NCBI GenBank assembly: GCA_964569025.1
Contig: CAZMSQ010000074.1
Coordinates: 1 to 6,923 of the forward strand
Source: CAZMSQ01 sp964569025
Lineage (GTDB): Bacteria > Bacteroidota > Bacteroidia > Chitinophagales > Saprospiraceae
Direction of reading: 5' to 3'
Length of the DNA: 6,923 nt
Of the stretch, positions 1 through 6,124 are shown one piece after another. Both the position numbers and the translations under genes were made by a program. The notes beneath the pieces are model-generated. The model saw only the letters and a program-made list of their open reading frames with translations. It was not told the origin of the DNA and did not search any database. The number at the start of each line of letters is the position of its first letter. Within the stretch, counting starts at the first letter, position 1.

Positions 1-36
1 TACACTGCCACGAAGCAGATGATCGTGATTGAATAG
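1..36 (+). CDS. possible C-terminal end of an upstream plus-strand gene (partial)
   Basis: Reading plus frame 1 from the first base gives YTATKQMIVIE followed by a TAG stop at 34-36. The stop lies 24 bases before a strong rho-independent terminator on the same strand, the usual spacing for the end of a gene, which is the main reason for proposing it. The other two plus frames stop at 20-22 and 28-30 and cannot be excluded, since a terminator after any of them would look similar. Only 11 residues are visible, so no family can be named. Confidence 0.3.
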   Translation, partial: YTATKQMIVIE

Positions 37-60
37 ACGATTGCGTAGATAGAAATTAAA

Positions 61-98
61 AAGGCCGGGGTACCGAAAGGTGCCCCGGCCTTTTTTTT
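61..98 (+). terminator. strong rho-independent terminator, possibly bidirectional
   Basis: A 14-bp stem (61-74 with 79-92, one G-T wobble) built on AAGGCCGGGG and CCCCGGCCTT closes a GAAA (GNRA-type) tetraloop at 75-78. Eight T residues follow at 91-98. This is a textbook intrinsic terminator for a plus-strand transcript ending near position 36. Read on the minus strand the same hairpin is followed by five T residues and an AT-rich stretch, so it may also stop transcripts of the minus-strand gene at 591-1664 after they cross the repeat array. Confidence 0.9.
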
Positions 99-213
99 AT
101 CCCTGATTTATCGATTTGATCGACAAATGCGCAAAGCAATGCGCCTGTACGGATAGGATACGACCATGTGGACGCAATTCAATCCGCCTGTACGGATTGA
201 ATATGACCATGTA

Positions 214-235
214 GAGGCGCAATGCTTTGCGCCTC
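214..235. repeat. hairpin core of unit 2, preceded by GTA so that it is headed by GTAG
   Basis: GAGGCGCAA (214-222), loop TGCT and TTGCGCCTC (227-235) form a perfect 9-bp stem. GTA precedes it, so the foot reads GTAG (211-214); on the far side CAC extends the pairing partly. It is identical to the core at 391-412. Confidence 0.85.
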
Positions 236-390
236 CACGGATAGGATATGGCCACGTAGATGCGCAAATCGTCGCGTATGTACGGATTGAATATGACCCC
301 GCAGATACGCCATTCAATGCGCCTGTACGGATAGGATATGGCCACGCAGATCGCAATACGTTGCGCCTGTATGGGGGAAATGACCATGTA

Positions 391-412
391 GAGGCGCAAT
401 GCTTTGCGCCTC
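391..412. repeat. hairpin core of unit 6, preceded by GTA so that it is headed by GTAG
   Basis: This is an exact copy of the 9-bp stem and TGCT loop seen at 214-235, again preceded by CCATGTA and followed by CACGGATAGGA. It lies in the 44-bp exact repeat. Confidence 0.85.
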
Positions 413-524
413 CACGGATAGGACATGGCCCCGTAGATGCGCAAATCGTCGCGCCTGTACGGATTGAATATGACCCCGCAGTACGCCATGCATTGCGCCT
501 GTACGGATAGGATATGGCCACGTA

Positions 525-546
525 AAGGCGCAATGCTTTGCGCCTC
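525..546. repeat. hairpin core of unit 9
   Basis: This has the same core with one base changed at the foot (AAGGCGCAA in place of GAGGCGCAA), which leaves an 8-bp stem at 526-545. The right foot reads CTCTAC, the complement of GTAGAG, so the ancestral element was probably a 12-bp stem with arms GTAGAGGCGCAA and TTGCGCCTCTAC around TGCT. Confidence 0.75.
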
Positions 547-590
547 TACAGATTGAATATGACCCCGCAGATGCGCCATGCATCGCGCCC

Positions 591-1664
591 CTAAAAAGGC
601 ACAAACGCCAATATTGTTTTTGGATACGTATCTGTAATAATCAACAACCCCAGCGAATCCAGACGGGCAATACCCTCCCAATTCCGGCTTTCTCCTGGTG
701 CGGTGGTCAAGCTCAGGTATATAGGGCGACAATCTTCTGCCAGGTCAATGCGATTTTCCTTGATCTCTAGCTCGAGTAACCGTTCTACTTTTTGGTGGGA
801 TGTATGGGATGAGCCGATACCGAACTGGTTTGCAATCGGATCTGAGGGGTATGACAGCTCTTTCTCTCCAGGGTAAAACATATTGATGACCCAAAACCTG
901 CCTGCAGAATCCACCTCAGTGGCATCGGTGATGCGATACGGTATGACCGGGATGGGGTAGGTGCCGCATGGTTCAAAATCGCTGGCTGTGAGGCAGTGTG
1001 CGACACCGCTTTCCGAATTTCCTGAAATTGCGTTGGCTTCATGGAAGGTCAGGACAGTTGAATCATTGATAAGCAGCAGTGTCTCTTCAGCCATGTTTGG
1101 GACATTCGATTGGGAAGCAATCCTGGCATTCGGGAGGGTATCGATGGTAAATGTTGTCATGTTGTTTGTCATTCTGCCGCGCAGGAGGATGCCATATGCA
1201 TTCCCTTCACTTGGTTCTACCTCCAGGGTGACCCAAGCGATCAGAGAATCCGTTCCTGTGCCGAATGTGATGGCTTCATAGCCTTCATAACCTGGGTATA
1301 AAGCCAAGAAATTTGGGCTCTCGACAGGTATTTTATGAGGGATCAATACAGTTTTTGATGGGTCTTTTACAGCTGACAGTAGGTCTTGCTTCTTGATAGA
1401 AAACAAATGACCCCCACTACCACGGGATGGAAATGCCGGGTATTGTGGAAGTAGGATTAAGTGGTCTCCACACCAGGCAAGCCCAGAAAATTGAGCATCT
1501 CGCTGACCTGCTTCACCTTCCAGTTGAAGTTCAATTGGTATTGCCTCAGGCAAAGTGTCAATACCAGTGTATAGGTTTGAAGAATTATCCGGACCTTGCG
1601 TGCAATGGGGTGTCATCAGTCCCATCAGTGTGGCAAGGAGTGTGGGTCGCAAAGCAGATTTCAT
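591..1664 (-). CDS. secreted, lipoprotein-like predicted beta-propeller protein (phytase-like / SdiA-regulated type)
   Basis: This 357-residue protein has an N-terminal export signal (basic MKSALR, then a hydrophobic stretch to about residue 18). Cys21 is a possible lipidation site, although His at -1 is atypical for a lipobox, so signal peptidase I cleavage is also possible. The mature part shows recurring blade-like segments: FSGLAWCGDHLILLPQYP (59-76), YEGYEAITFG (126-135), AEETLLLINDSTVL (192-205), ITDATEVDSAGRFWVIN (245-261) and NWEGIARLDSLGLLIITDTYP (328-348). Each pairs a Glu- or Gly-containing entry strand with a hydrophobic strand. That pattern resembles the beta-propeller families called esterase-like activity of phytase and SdiA-regulated, but I cannot identify catalytic residues and give no enzymatic function. 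The ATG at 1662-1664 has no Shine-Dalgarno sequence, only A-rich sequence, as is usual in Bacteroidota. The gene is divergent from the hydrolase at 1821. Its TAG stop lies at the edge of the repeat array, which would form its 3' untranslated region. Confidence 0.75.
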   Translation of the reverse strand: MKSALRPTLLATLMGLMTPHCTQGPDNSSNLYTGIDTLPEAIPIELQLEGEAGQRDAQFSGLAWCGDHLILLPQYPAFPSRGSGGHLFSIKKQDLLSAVKDPSKTVLIPHKIPVESPNFLALYPGYEGYEAITFGTGTDSLIAWVTLEVEPSEGNAYGILLRGRMTNNMTTFTIDTLPNARIASQSNVPNMAEETLLLINDSTVLTFHEANAISGNSESGVAHCLTASDFEPCGTYPIPVIPYRITDATEVDSAGRFWVINMFYPGEKELSYPSDPIANQFGIGSSHTSHQKVERLLELEIKENRIDLAEDCRPIYLSLTTAPGESRNWEGIARLDSLGLLIITDTYPKTILAFVPF

Positions 1665-1820
1665 AGTGCTTTTTTCGAAAGATAGGTAAATTCATACGGT
1701 CCGATCCTAACCTTTTCTTCTGCAGAGCGTTCCTTTCTCCAATTATACTGCGTGAAAAGTTGTTTTCCTTCACACGGATTTATACAATCATTCTCATATA
1801 ACTGCATCAAGATTTGAATT
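1665..1820. promoter_or_regulatory. divergent promoter region between the propeller and hydrolase genes
   Basis: This 156-bp AT-rich spacer separates two divergent start codons and must contain both promoters unless they lie inside genes. On the plus strand TTGTTT (1760-1765) and TACAAT (1783-1788), 17 bp apart, make a plausible promoter for the hydrolase. On the minus strand TATCTTTC (1684-1677) matches seven of eight positions of the Bacteroidota -7 element TAnnTTTG, but I see no good TTG at the -33 position. Both assignments are tentative. No regulator-binding palindrome stands out. Confidence 0.35.
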
Positions 1821-2960
1821 ATGAAGGCTTTTGTATTTCTGTTGTTTTCCCTCATTTCTGTGCCATTGATGGCGCAAAACTTCATCAATGGTTCAATTAG
1901 CCATGATGGCATCATACGAAAGTATCTGTTGTATGTTCCTCAAATCTATGACGGAAGCGAGGCTCGCCCCTTGGTTCTTAATTTCCACGGTTTCGGGAGT
2001 AATGCCACCCAGCAGGCACTCTATGGCGACTTCAGACCGATGGCAGATACTGCCAATTTTCTGATTGTGATTCCTGAAGGGACACTTTTTAATGGCGTGC
2101 AGCACTGGAATGTAGGTGGGTTTACAACCGGGAGCACGGTTGATGATGTCGGGTTTGCCTCGGCGTTGATTGACAGTCTTGCTGCTGCGTATAATATAGA
2201 TCTGGGGAGAGTGTATTCTACTGGCATGTCGAATGGTGGGTACATGAGCTATCGGCTGGCGTGTGAGCTCAGTGACCGGATTGCAGCCATCGCCTCTGTA
2301 ACGGGTTCTATGACGCCGGCAATTTCGGCAAATTGTAATCCGGAGCACCCAATGCCGGTTATGCAAATCCATGGGACAGCAGATGCAACGGTACCCTACA
2401 ATGGAGCCTCATTTAGTCTCTCAATGCAAGATGTACTGGATTATTGGGTAGGATTCAATGAGTGTCAGATCCCTGCTGATACCACAGCGCTTCCGGATGT
2501 CAATCCAACCGATGGAAGTACGGCAGAATGGATTGTCTTTGAAGGGGGAGAGAATGGCTCTACGGTTGAGCATATTAAGATTTTTGAAGGGGGCCATACC
2601 TGGCCTGGATCCTTCATACCGTTGCCTGCTACGAATCGTGATTTCAGTGCTTCGGAGGTTATTTGGGATTTCTTTTCCAGATATGATTTAGAGTCACTCG
2701 GGGGCGTCGTAAACGTGTCTGATTACCAGGAGTTGGTCCTTCGAACTGACCTTCGCCTCTATCCGAATCCCGCCTCAAGTCTGGTTTTTATTGATCTTGA
2801 GGATTCTCTTGGTCAGGAATACCGGATATTGGACTCGAGAGGGATGTTGATTCAGTCTGGTATTTTATCTGCCGCACCTCTCGATGTCACTCACTTGGCT
2901 GACGGATTGTACAGTTTGATTACTGGAAATTCCATCGGGCGGCTGGTCGTGATTCATTGA
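1821..2960 (+). CDS. T9SS-secreted alpha/beta-hydrolase, PHB depolymerase / feruloyl-esterase-like
   Basis: This 379-residue protein begins with a clear signal peptide (MKAFVFLLFSLISVPLMAQ, cleavage after about residue 19). The catalytic domain spans about 20-290. It has an oxyanion segment NFHGFG (54-59), the nucleophile motif GMSNG with Ser137, the acid in HGTADATVP (Asp188) and the base in GGHTWPG (His259). The HTWPG signature and spacing fit the LpqC/poly(3-hydroxybutyrate) depolymerase and feruloyl esterase group, so the likely reaction is hydrolysis of an extracellular ester; the substrate cannot be read from sequence. Residues about 309-379 are a type IX secretion sorting domain (RLYPNPAS, YRILDSRGMLI, DVTHLADGLYSL), which directs the protein across the outer membrane to the surface or medium. 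The ATG at 1821 has no Shine-Dalgarno but is fixed by the signal peptide. The TGA stop is 3 bp from the stop of the convergent transporter gene. Confidence 0.9.
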   Translation: MKAFVFLLFSLISVPLMAQNFINGSISHDGIIRKYLLYVPQIYDGSEARPLVLNFHGFGSNATQQALYGDFRPMADTANFLIVIPEGTLFNGVQHWNVGGFTTGSTVDDVGFASALIDSLAAAYNIDLGRVYSTGMSNGGYMSYRLACELSDRIAAIASVTGSMTPAISANCNPEHPMPVMQIHGTADATVPYNGASFSLSMQDVLDYWVGFNECQIPADTTALPDVNPTDGSTAEWIVFEGGENGSTVEHIKIFEGGHTWPGSFIPLPATNRDFSASEVIWDFFSRYDLESLGGVVNVSDYQELVLRTDLRLYPNPASSLVFIDLEDSLGQEYRILDSRGMLIQSGILSAAPLDVTHLADGLYSLITGNSIGRLVVIH

Positions 2961-2963
2961 TCT

Positions 2964-4691
2964 CTAATCTTTATCTTCTGCAACTGCTTTTAGCATCGCC
3001 TGATGCCGTTCATTCAGGAGGGCTTTGACCTGTTCGTATGATTCCTGACCTTGAATGGCTTTTTGCCGGCGGCCCAAGCCGTGGATTTCAAACTTGATGT
3101 CGTTATACCTGGCTTTCTCCTCAAAATCGCGGATGATTTCATAGATGTCATAATCGATACTGACCGTGTGAGTCGCGTCAAGGATAACGTGGCAATGGGG
3201 GCGGATTTCTTCCAGCGTTTTGATGATACTGGCTCGGTTTAGGAATGATACGTCTTCAGAAAGTTTGATGATGACAGGCTTTTCTGGGTGTTCCTGAGTT
3301 TCTTCGCTGAGGAAGTAGGGATTGCGGTAATTATTTCGGAGAATATAGAAAATGGCGATGGCCATGCCGAGACCAATACCGATGAGAAGATCGGTAAAAA
3401 TGATCCCAAGAATAGTCACCATAAATGGTACGAATTGTCCCCATCCGAGCTTGTACATTGCTTTAAACAGAGTTGGTTTTGCCAGCTTATAGCCTACAAT
3501 AAAAAGGATAGCGGCAAGGGTTGCCAATGGGATGAGGTTGAGAATGGAAGGAATCAGGAGGGCTGCGAATAAGAGGAGAAAACCGTGGAGGATGGCGGAG
3601 AGTTTGGTGCGACCTCCCGACTGTATGTTTGCGGAACTGCGGACGATGACCTGGGTGACGGGCAGGCCACCAATCAGGCCTGAGAGGATATTTCCGATGC
3701 CCTGTGCTTTCAATTCCAGATTAGTGGGGGTAATCCTCTTGTAGGGATCAAGCTTGTCAGTGGCTTCGACGCAAAGTAGTGTTTCAAGGCTGGCAACCAC
3801 AGCGATGGTAGCTGCTGTTGTGATGACGGCAGGATTTGTGATTTGTCTGAAATCCGGGAGAGTAAACAGTCCGAGGAAGCTGTCAAGCCCCTCTGCAACA
3901 GGAATCTGGACAAGGTGGCTAGACTCGATGGCAAGGTTTGGGGCTGCCAATAAAAAAAACTGATTGAGCAGGATGCCCGAGATGACTGCCACGAGTGGGC
4001 CCTGAATCAGTTGAAAGATTTTAATCCGCTTCATGAAGGGTTGCTCCCAAAGGATGAGGATAAACAAGGCTGAGGCTGCCACAAGCATGGCTCCGGGTTG
4101 AATATATTTCAGCATGTTCGTCAGTTCGGAGAAGGTATTTTGCGCATCGGGCTGGGCAAAATCAAGTGTGCCTTCCGGAACGGCATCATAGCCGAAGGCG
4201 TGGGGAATTTGCTTAAGCACGATGATGATACCGATACCGGACAGCATACCTTTGATGACGGAAGACGGAAAATAATACCCGATGATTCCGGCATTCAGGA
4301 ATCCGAGCACCAATTGAATCACTCCGGCAAGGACGACCGCAAGTAGAAAGGTTTCCCAGGCGCCGAGGCTCGCAATGGCATTCAGAACAATGACTGCAAG
4401 CCCTGCGGCTGGTCCGGATACCCCAAGAGGAGAGCCACTGAGTGCTCCAACCACAATTCCTCCTACAATGCCGGCAATAATTCCCGAAAAAAGAGGGGCA
4501 CCTGAAGCCAATGCAATGCCAAGGCAGAGGGGGGTGGCGACAAGGAAGACAACAATGCTGGCGGGAAGATCGTGTTTGAGAGATGAGAACAGACTTTTCT
4601 CATCAATCCCCTGAGGGGCTGGTGTGGTGGGTGTCATAATATGGTAGTGTGTGTGCAATAAGTCAGTAACAACAACCAGTTTTGGCTTCAT
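2964..4691 (-). CDS. SulP/SLC26-family inorganic anion transporter with STAS-like C-terminal domain
   Basis: This inner-membrane protein has up to 575 residues and about a dozen hydrophobic segments between roughly 42 and 452. Family features are the opening segment with PASIVVFLVATPLCLGIALASG (43-64), the glycine-rich SGSPLGVSGPAAG (85-97) of the anion-binding helix region, and the conserved core SLETLLCVEATDKLDP (301-316), GIGNILSGLIGGLPVT (331-346) and RSSANIQSGGRTKLSAILHG (351-370). SulP proteins carry sulfate, bicarbonate, chloride or dicarboxylates, and the sequence does not decide which. Residues about 472-540 (3072-3278) form a STAS-like domain, with VILDATHTVSIDYD in place of the usual phosphorylatable IDSSG-type motif. 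The listed ATG at 4691 gives an 18-residue leader (MKPKLVVVTDLLHTHYHI) that looks unlike SulP N-termini. The ATG at 4637-4635 (MTPTTPAPQG) is probably the true start; neither has a Shine-Dalgarno. The gene lies downstream of, and on the same strand as, a two-component system that may regulate it. Confidence 0.92.
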   Translation of the reverse strand: MKPKLVVVTDLLHTHYHIMTPTTPAPQGIDEKSLFSSLKHDLPASIVVFLVATPLCLGIALASGAPLFSGIIAGIVGGIVVGALSGSPLGVSGPAAGLAVIVLNAIASLGAWETFLLAVVLAGVIQLVLGFLNAGIIGYYFPSSVIKGMLSGIGIIIVLKQIPHAFGYDAVPEGTLDFAQPDAQNTFSELTNMLKYIQPGAMLVAASALFILILWEQPFMKRIKIFQLIQGPLVAVISGILLNQFFLLAAPNLAIESSHLVQIPVAEGLDSFLGLFTLPDFRQITNPAVITTAATIAVVASLETLLCVEATDKLDPYKRITPTNLELKAQGIGNILSGLIGGLPVTQVIVRSSANIQSGGRTKLSAILHGFLLLFAALLIPSILNLIPLATLAAILFIVGYKLAKPTLFKAMYKLGWGQFVPFMVTILGIIFTDLLIGIGLGMAIAIFYILRNNYRNPYFLSEETQEHPEKPVIIKLSEDVSFLNRASIIKTLEEIRPHCHVILDATHTVSIDYDIYEIIRDFEEKARYNDIKFEIHGLGRRQKAIQGQESYEQVKALLNERHQAMLKAVAEDKD

Positions 4692-4773
4692 TTGGTGCTT
4701 AATAAATGGTTAGAATACCATTAAAATTTGATGAGAATGCCGGGCAGATCAGAGATGATTGGTGGTGAGGACA
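4692..4773 (-). promoter_or_regulatory. spacer between histidine kinase and transporter; possible transporter promoter
   Basis: The 82 bp from the kinase stop to the longer transporter start (136 bp to the shorter start) are AT-rich in the part nearest the transporter. They hold a small inverted repeat AATGGT (4705-4710) and ACCATT (4717-4722) with a six-base loop. Its stem is short and AT-rich and no long T tract follows on the minus strand, so it is not a convincing terminator. I find no TAnnTTTG element on the minus strand here. Co-transcription with the kinase or a separate promoter are both possible. Confidence 0.25.
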
Positions 4774-6099
4774 TCAGAAGGAGGGAAGGAGAATGGTTGC
4801 TTCTGTCCCTTTATGGATTGTGGAGATAAACGAAAGGGTACCTCCGTGAAGGTGGATAATCCGATGAGCAAGAGGGAGGCCGATGCCATGGCCTGTGAGT
4901 GGCCGGGCATTCGCAGAGCGGAAGAATGGCTGGTAAATTTTGCTGAGATCGGAGGGTGGAATGCCAATCCCTTGATCTTTGACTGAAAATTTGAAAGAAT
5001 CCCCTTGTCTGGAAAATGATACCCGCACCATTTTGTCGCCAGAGTATTTGAGGGCATTATCAATGATGTTTGCCAATGCTGTTCGCATCAAATCGGCATT
5101 GCCAGGGATGACGTGGTCTTCTCCGATGGTTTCAAAGTCGAGGTGGAGGCGTCCTGAGGGAAATGTATCGAGGGCTTCTAACAGGCATTGATCGGGTGAA
5201 AACATGCCGGGATTTGGCAGGGCGGAGAGAGATTCTGCCTTTTCGAGATCAAGTAGTTGAGATATGAGGGTCTGAAGGCGACGGGCCTCAGCACTGACTA
5301 TGCTGAGGGAATTCCTGTATTCCTCGGGAGAGCGGGGTTTGAGAAGGACGAGCTCGGCCTCACCCCGGATAGCTGTCAGAGGGTTGCGCATTTCATGGCT
5401 TGCATTGCGCACAAACTGCCGCTGGGCCTGGAGTGTGCTCTGGAGGCTGTCGAGCATGCTGTTGAATGCTTTGGCAAGCTGACCCAGCTCATCGACTGGT
5501 TCGTGCACATCAAGCCGGAGCTCAATGCGGCCCTGTCCAATCTTGCTGACTTGCCTGGTCTGTGCTTTGAGCGGGCGCAGTGCCCGGCTTGTGCCAAGGT
5601 AGCTGGCCAACCCGATGATCAGGAGGGAGAGAATCGCACAAGCGATCAGGATTTTTCTGAGGTAGAGCAGACTGGATTGTCCGAATGTATCAACAGCTGT
5701 AACAATGACGATAAACTCGCCCTCGGGCAGGACATAGTGTTTGCTGAATCCCATTCTCCTCCCATCCTCAAATTGGAGGGATTTGCTGGTATAAATTTCT
5801 CGCGCAAGGGCAGGCCCATACCAGGCGGAGAGGGTGTCAAGGCTTTGCGGAGAGGTGGGAATCACGTATTCTTTCTCACCATCCAAAGTTTGCAGAAAGC
5901 GCGCGCGAACGGCTTCTTCAATCACTTTATTTTTCTCTAAAAATATGAGCTCTGTAAGGGCAACACGTTCTTCAAGTCTCTTTGAAAACTCACGACCGTG
6001 GAAGCGGGCTAATTGGAAGTAGATTAGGCTTCCCATTGTGAGGACGACCACGAGGGAGCTGAGGGCGAATATCCATGAAAGTCGGGCTCGGATAGTCAT
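4774..6099 (-). CDS. two-component sensor histidine kinase (membrane, HAMP-HisKA-HATPase)
   Basis: This 441-residue inner-membrane kinase has a first transmembrane helix at about 7-30. A periplasmic sensor region of about 115 residues (31-146) has no recognised fold and no cysteine or histidine cluster of the metal-binding kind. A second helix lies at about 147-168, followed by a HAMP linker (about 169-222, with RALRPLK and PVDELGQLAKAFNSM). The dimerisation/phosphoacceptor domain contains NASHEMRNPLTAIRGE with His235. The ATP-binding domain shows the N box (NIIDNALKYSG, 344-354), G1 box (DQGIGIPP, 375-382), F box (YQPFFRS, 389-395) and G2 box (GHGIGLPLA, 403-411). All key residues are present, so the enzyme should be active, autophosphorylating His235 and passing phosphate to the regulator encoded just upstream. 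The genes are 25 bp apart on the same strand, a clear operon. The ATG has no Shine-Dalgarno. The signal sensed is unknown. Confidence 0.95.
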   Translation of the reverse strand: MTIRARLSWIFALSSLVVVLTMGSLIYFQLARFHGREFSKRLEERVALTELIFLEKNKVIEEAVRARFLQTLDGEKEYVIPTSPQSLDTLSAWYGPALAREIYTSKSLQFEDGRRMGFSKHYVLPEGEFIVIVTAVDTFGQSSLLYLRKILIACAILSLLIIGLASYLGTSRALRPLKAQTRQVSKIGQGRIELRLDVHEPVDELGQLAKAFNSMLDSLQSTLQAQRQFVRNASHEMRNPLTAIRGEAELVLLKPRSPEEYRNSLSIVSAEARRLQTLISQLLDLEKAESLSALPNPGMFSPDQCLLEALDTFPSGRLHLDFETIGEDHVIPGNADLMRTALANIIDNALKYSGDKMVRVSFSRQGDSFKFSVKDQGIGIPPSDLSKIYQPFFRSANARPLTGHGIGLPLAHRIIHLHGGTLSFISTIHKGTEATILLPSF

Positions 6100-6124
6100 T
6101 GGAAGGAAATGAGAATGTGCAATA

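Larger units (their letters stand above)
194..549. repeat. direct duplication of a four-unit block (about 177-179 bp) inside the array
   Basis: Units 2-5 (194-372) and units 6-9 (373-549) match in order, core by core. Both blocks carry a GAGGCGCAA hairpin, then a GATGCGCAAATCGTCGCG core, then a CGCCAT...ATGCGCCTGTAC-type or CGCCAT...TTGCGCCTGTAC-type core, then a CGCAAT...TTGCGCCT core. The longest exact match is 44 bp (203-246 equal to 380-423, offset 177). Unit 1 resembles units 5 and 9 in type, and unit 10 would begin a third block. The array therefore grew at least partly by duplicating multi-unit segments, not only single units. Confidence 0.8.
126..593. repeat. degenerate tandem array of about ten 43-45 bp hairpin units with alternating spacers
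   Basis: After a leading half unit (126-150), ten units start at 151, 194, 239, 284, 329, 373, 416, 461, 505 and 550. Each has a spacer of about 20 bp followed by a palindromic core of about 22 bp. The spacer alternates strictly: odd units have type A (GGATAGGATATGGCCACGTA-like) and even units type B (GGATTGAATATGACC-like; unit 6 is a damaged B). The core is a near-perfect inverted repeat in units 2, 6 and 9 and degenerate elsewhere. The array fills the gap between the terminator at 61-98 and the stop codon of the minus-strand gene at 591. Long overlapping reading frames cross it on both strands, but they are explained by the 45-bp (15-codon) period and I do not consider them genes. Possible roles are REP-like mobile palindromes, mRNA 3'-end structure or protein-binding sites; none is proven. 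Confidence 0.9.

Noticed and set aside
111..123. Small palindrome TCGAT-TTG-ATCGA beside the array
   Set aside because: A 5-bp stem is expected by chance and has no repeat copy or regulatory context here.
166..510. Plus-strand 114-codon frame across the repeats
   Set aside because: It is kept open by the 45-bp period and consists only of repeat translations; it has no start context or non-repeat domain.
126..593. CRISPR array
   Set aside because: The repeated parts are degenerate and contiguous, the spacer types recur in alternation and are not unique, and no cas gene is nearby.
1661..1915. Minus-strand 84-codon frame across the divergent spacer
   Set aside because: It overlaps the signal peptide region of the hydrolase and the promoter spacer, and has no family resemblance.
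4681..4700. Two 10-bp TTTGG direct repeats near the transporter start as a response-regulator binding site
   Set aside because: Only the first five bases and one or two others match, which is weak in AT-rich sequence, and the spacing is not the usual 11 bp.
4705..4722. Inverted repeat after the kinase gene as a terminator
   Set aside because: The stem is only six base pairs and AT-rich, and no T tract follows on the minus strand.
5257..5940. Plus-strand 227-codon frame opposite the histidine kinase
   Set aside because: It lies wholly antisense to a kinase with every conserved motif and shows no recognisable domain, so it is a shadow frame.
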